In this document: positions 25,970 through 26,052 of the stretch, piece after piece
How the letters are laid out: each line of letters begins with the position of its first letter
Numbering within the stretch: the stretch's first letter is position 1
Notes under the pieces: generated by a model
Seen by the model: only the letters and a program-made list of their open reading frames with translations
Told to the model about the DNA's origin: nothing
Databases searched by the model: none
Made by a program: the position numbers and the translations under genes
NCBI GenBank assembly: GCA_946887385.1
Contig: CAMPKU010000026.1
Location: 1 to 26,052, forward strand
Direction: 5' to 3'
Source of the DNA: an uncultured Gammaproteobacteria bacterium
GTDB taxonomy: Bacteria; Pseudomonadota; Gammaproteobacteria; Rariloculales; Rariloculaceae
DNA length: 26,052 nucleotides

Positions 25970-26052
25970 CTAGCGCCGCACGGCGCCGCCGTCAATGCCC
26001 GGCCGCAGCCGGGCGATTGCTTGGCTCGCCTGGACGGCTCCGGGCGCGCCAG
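25970..26052 (-). pseudogene. Upstream continuation of the permease frame, separated by an in-frame amber codon
   Basis: Read on the minus strand in the same frame as the permease, bases 26052-25973 translate to GAPGAVQASQAIARLRPGIDGGAVRR, then TAG (25972-25970), then MDSILARVEAEAP. 'IARLRPG' followed by a helix 'AVRRxMDSILARVE' is the usual ADOP/MacB linker sequence, so the family continues across the stop. A GAG-to-TAG change is the simplest explanation. The gene is therefore either a pseudogene, a read-through gene, or affected by a base-calling error; its start lies outside the window. Confidence 0.65.

Overview
The window is very GC-rich chromosomal DNA, densely packed on both strands, with no gap over 300 bases and no rRNA, tRNA, CRISPR array or insertion sequence that I could see. 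The gene set suggests an environmental gammaproteobacterium: a PutA-type P5C dehydrogenase, monomeric NADP isocitrate dehydrogenase, split MsrA/MsrB, an ADOP-type permease and LigM-like folate-dependent O-demethylases. The Steroidobacterales/Xanthomonadales neighbourhood is a guess from gene style, not a proof.

Layout. 1-3.3 kb: the 3' end of putA (+), a short gap with a perfect sigma-54 promoter motif and a possible structured transcript, then a gamma-glutamyltransferase (-). 3.3-9.1 kb: an envelope/secretion block. It holds a secreted Gly/Ala-rich protein (-), a secreted acidic repeat protein (+), a beta-barrel (+), a secreted S8 serine protease with an N-terminal repeat domain (-), an ECF sigma factor and its membrane anti-sigma factor (+). 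9.1-13.5 kb: arginase and ornithine aminotransferase (overlapping), a HAD hydrolase, then msrA-msrB-small lipoprotein (+). 13.5-14.9 kb: a divergent NTF2-like gene and AraC regulator. 14.9-19.3 kb: three paralogous LigM/GcvT-type methyltransferases in tandem (-). 19.4-22.6 kb: monomeric isocitrate dehydrogenase and class I fructose-bisphosphate aldolase (-). 22.7-24.2 kb: a PBP4-type D,D-carboxypeptidase (+). 24.2-26.05 kb: an ABC permease (-) whose frame is broken by an in-frame amber codon close to the window edge.

Main result. The 3.3-9.1 kb block looks like a self-contained ECF-sigma regulon. Four start regions (the Gly/Ala-rich gene, the acidic repeat gene, the protease and the sigma gene itself) carry the same two-part element, GGAATA-N15/16-CGT(T/C), in the correct orientation. 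Two of the products, the acidic protein and the protease, also share an unusual domain in which every fourth residue is aliphatic for about 27-28 consecutive tetrads. Together with the barrel they suggest an undescribed envelope-stress or export system. The promoters and the tetrads are directly visible; the function is inference.

Metabolism. Arginase, ornithine aminotransferase and PutA would convert arginine through ornithine and P5C to glutamate. The three demethylases suggest use of methoxylated aromatics, with methyl groups passed to tetrahydrofolate.
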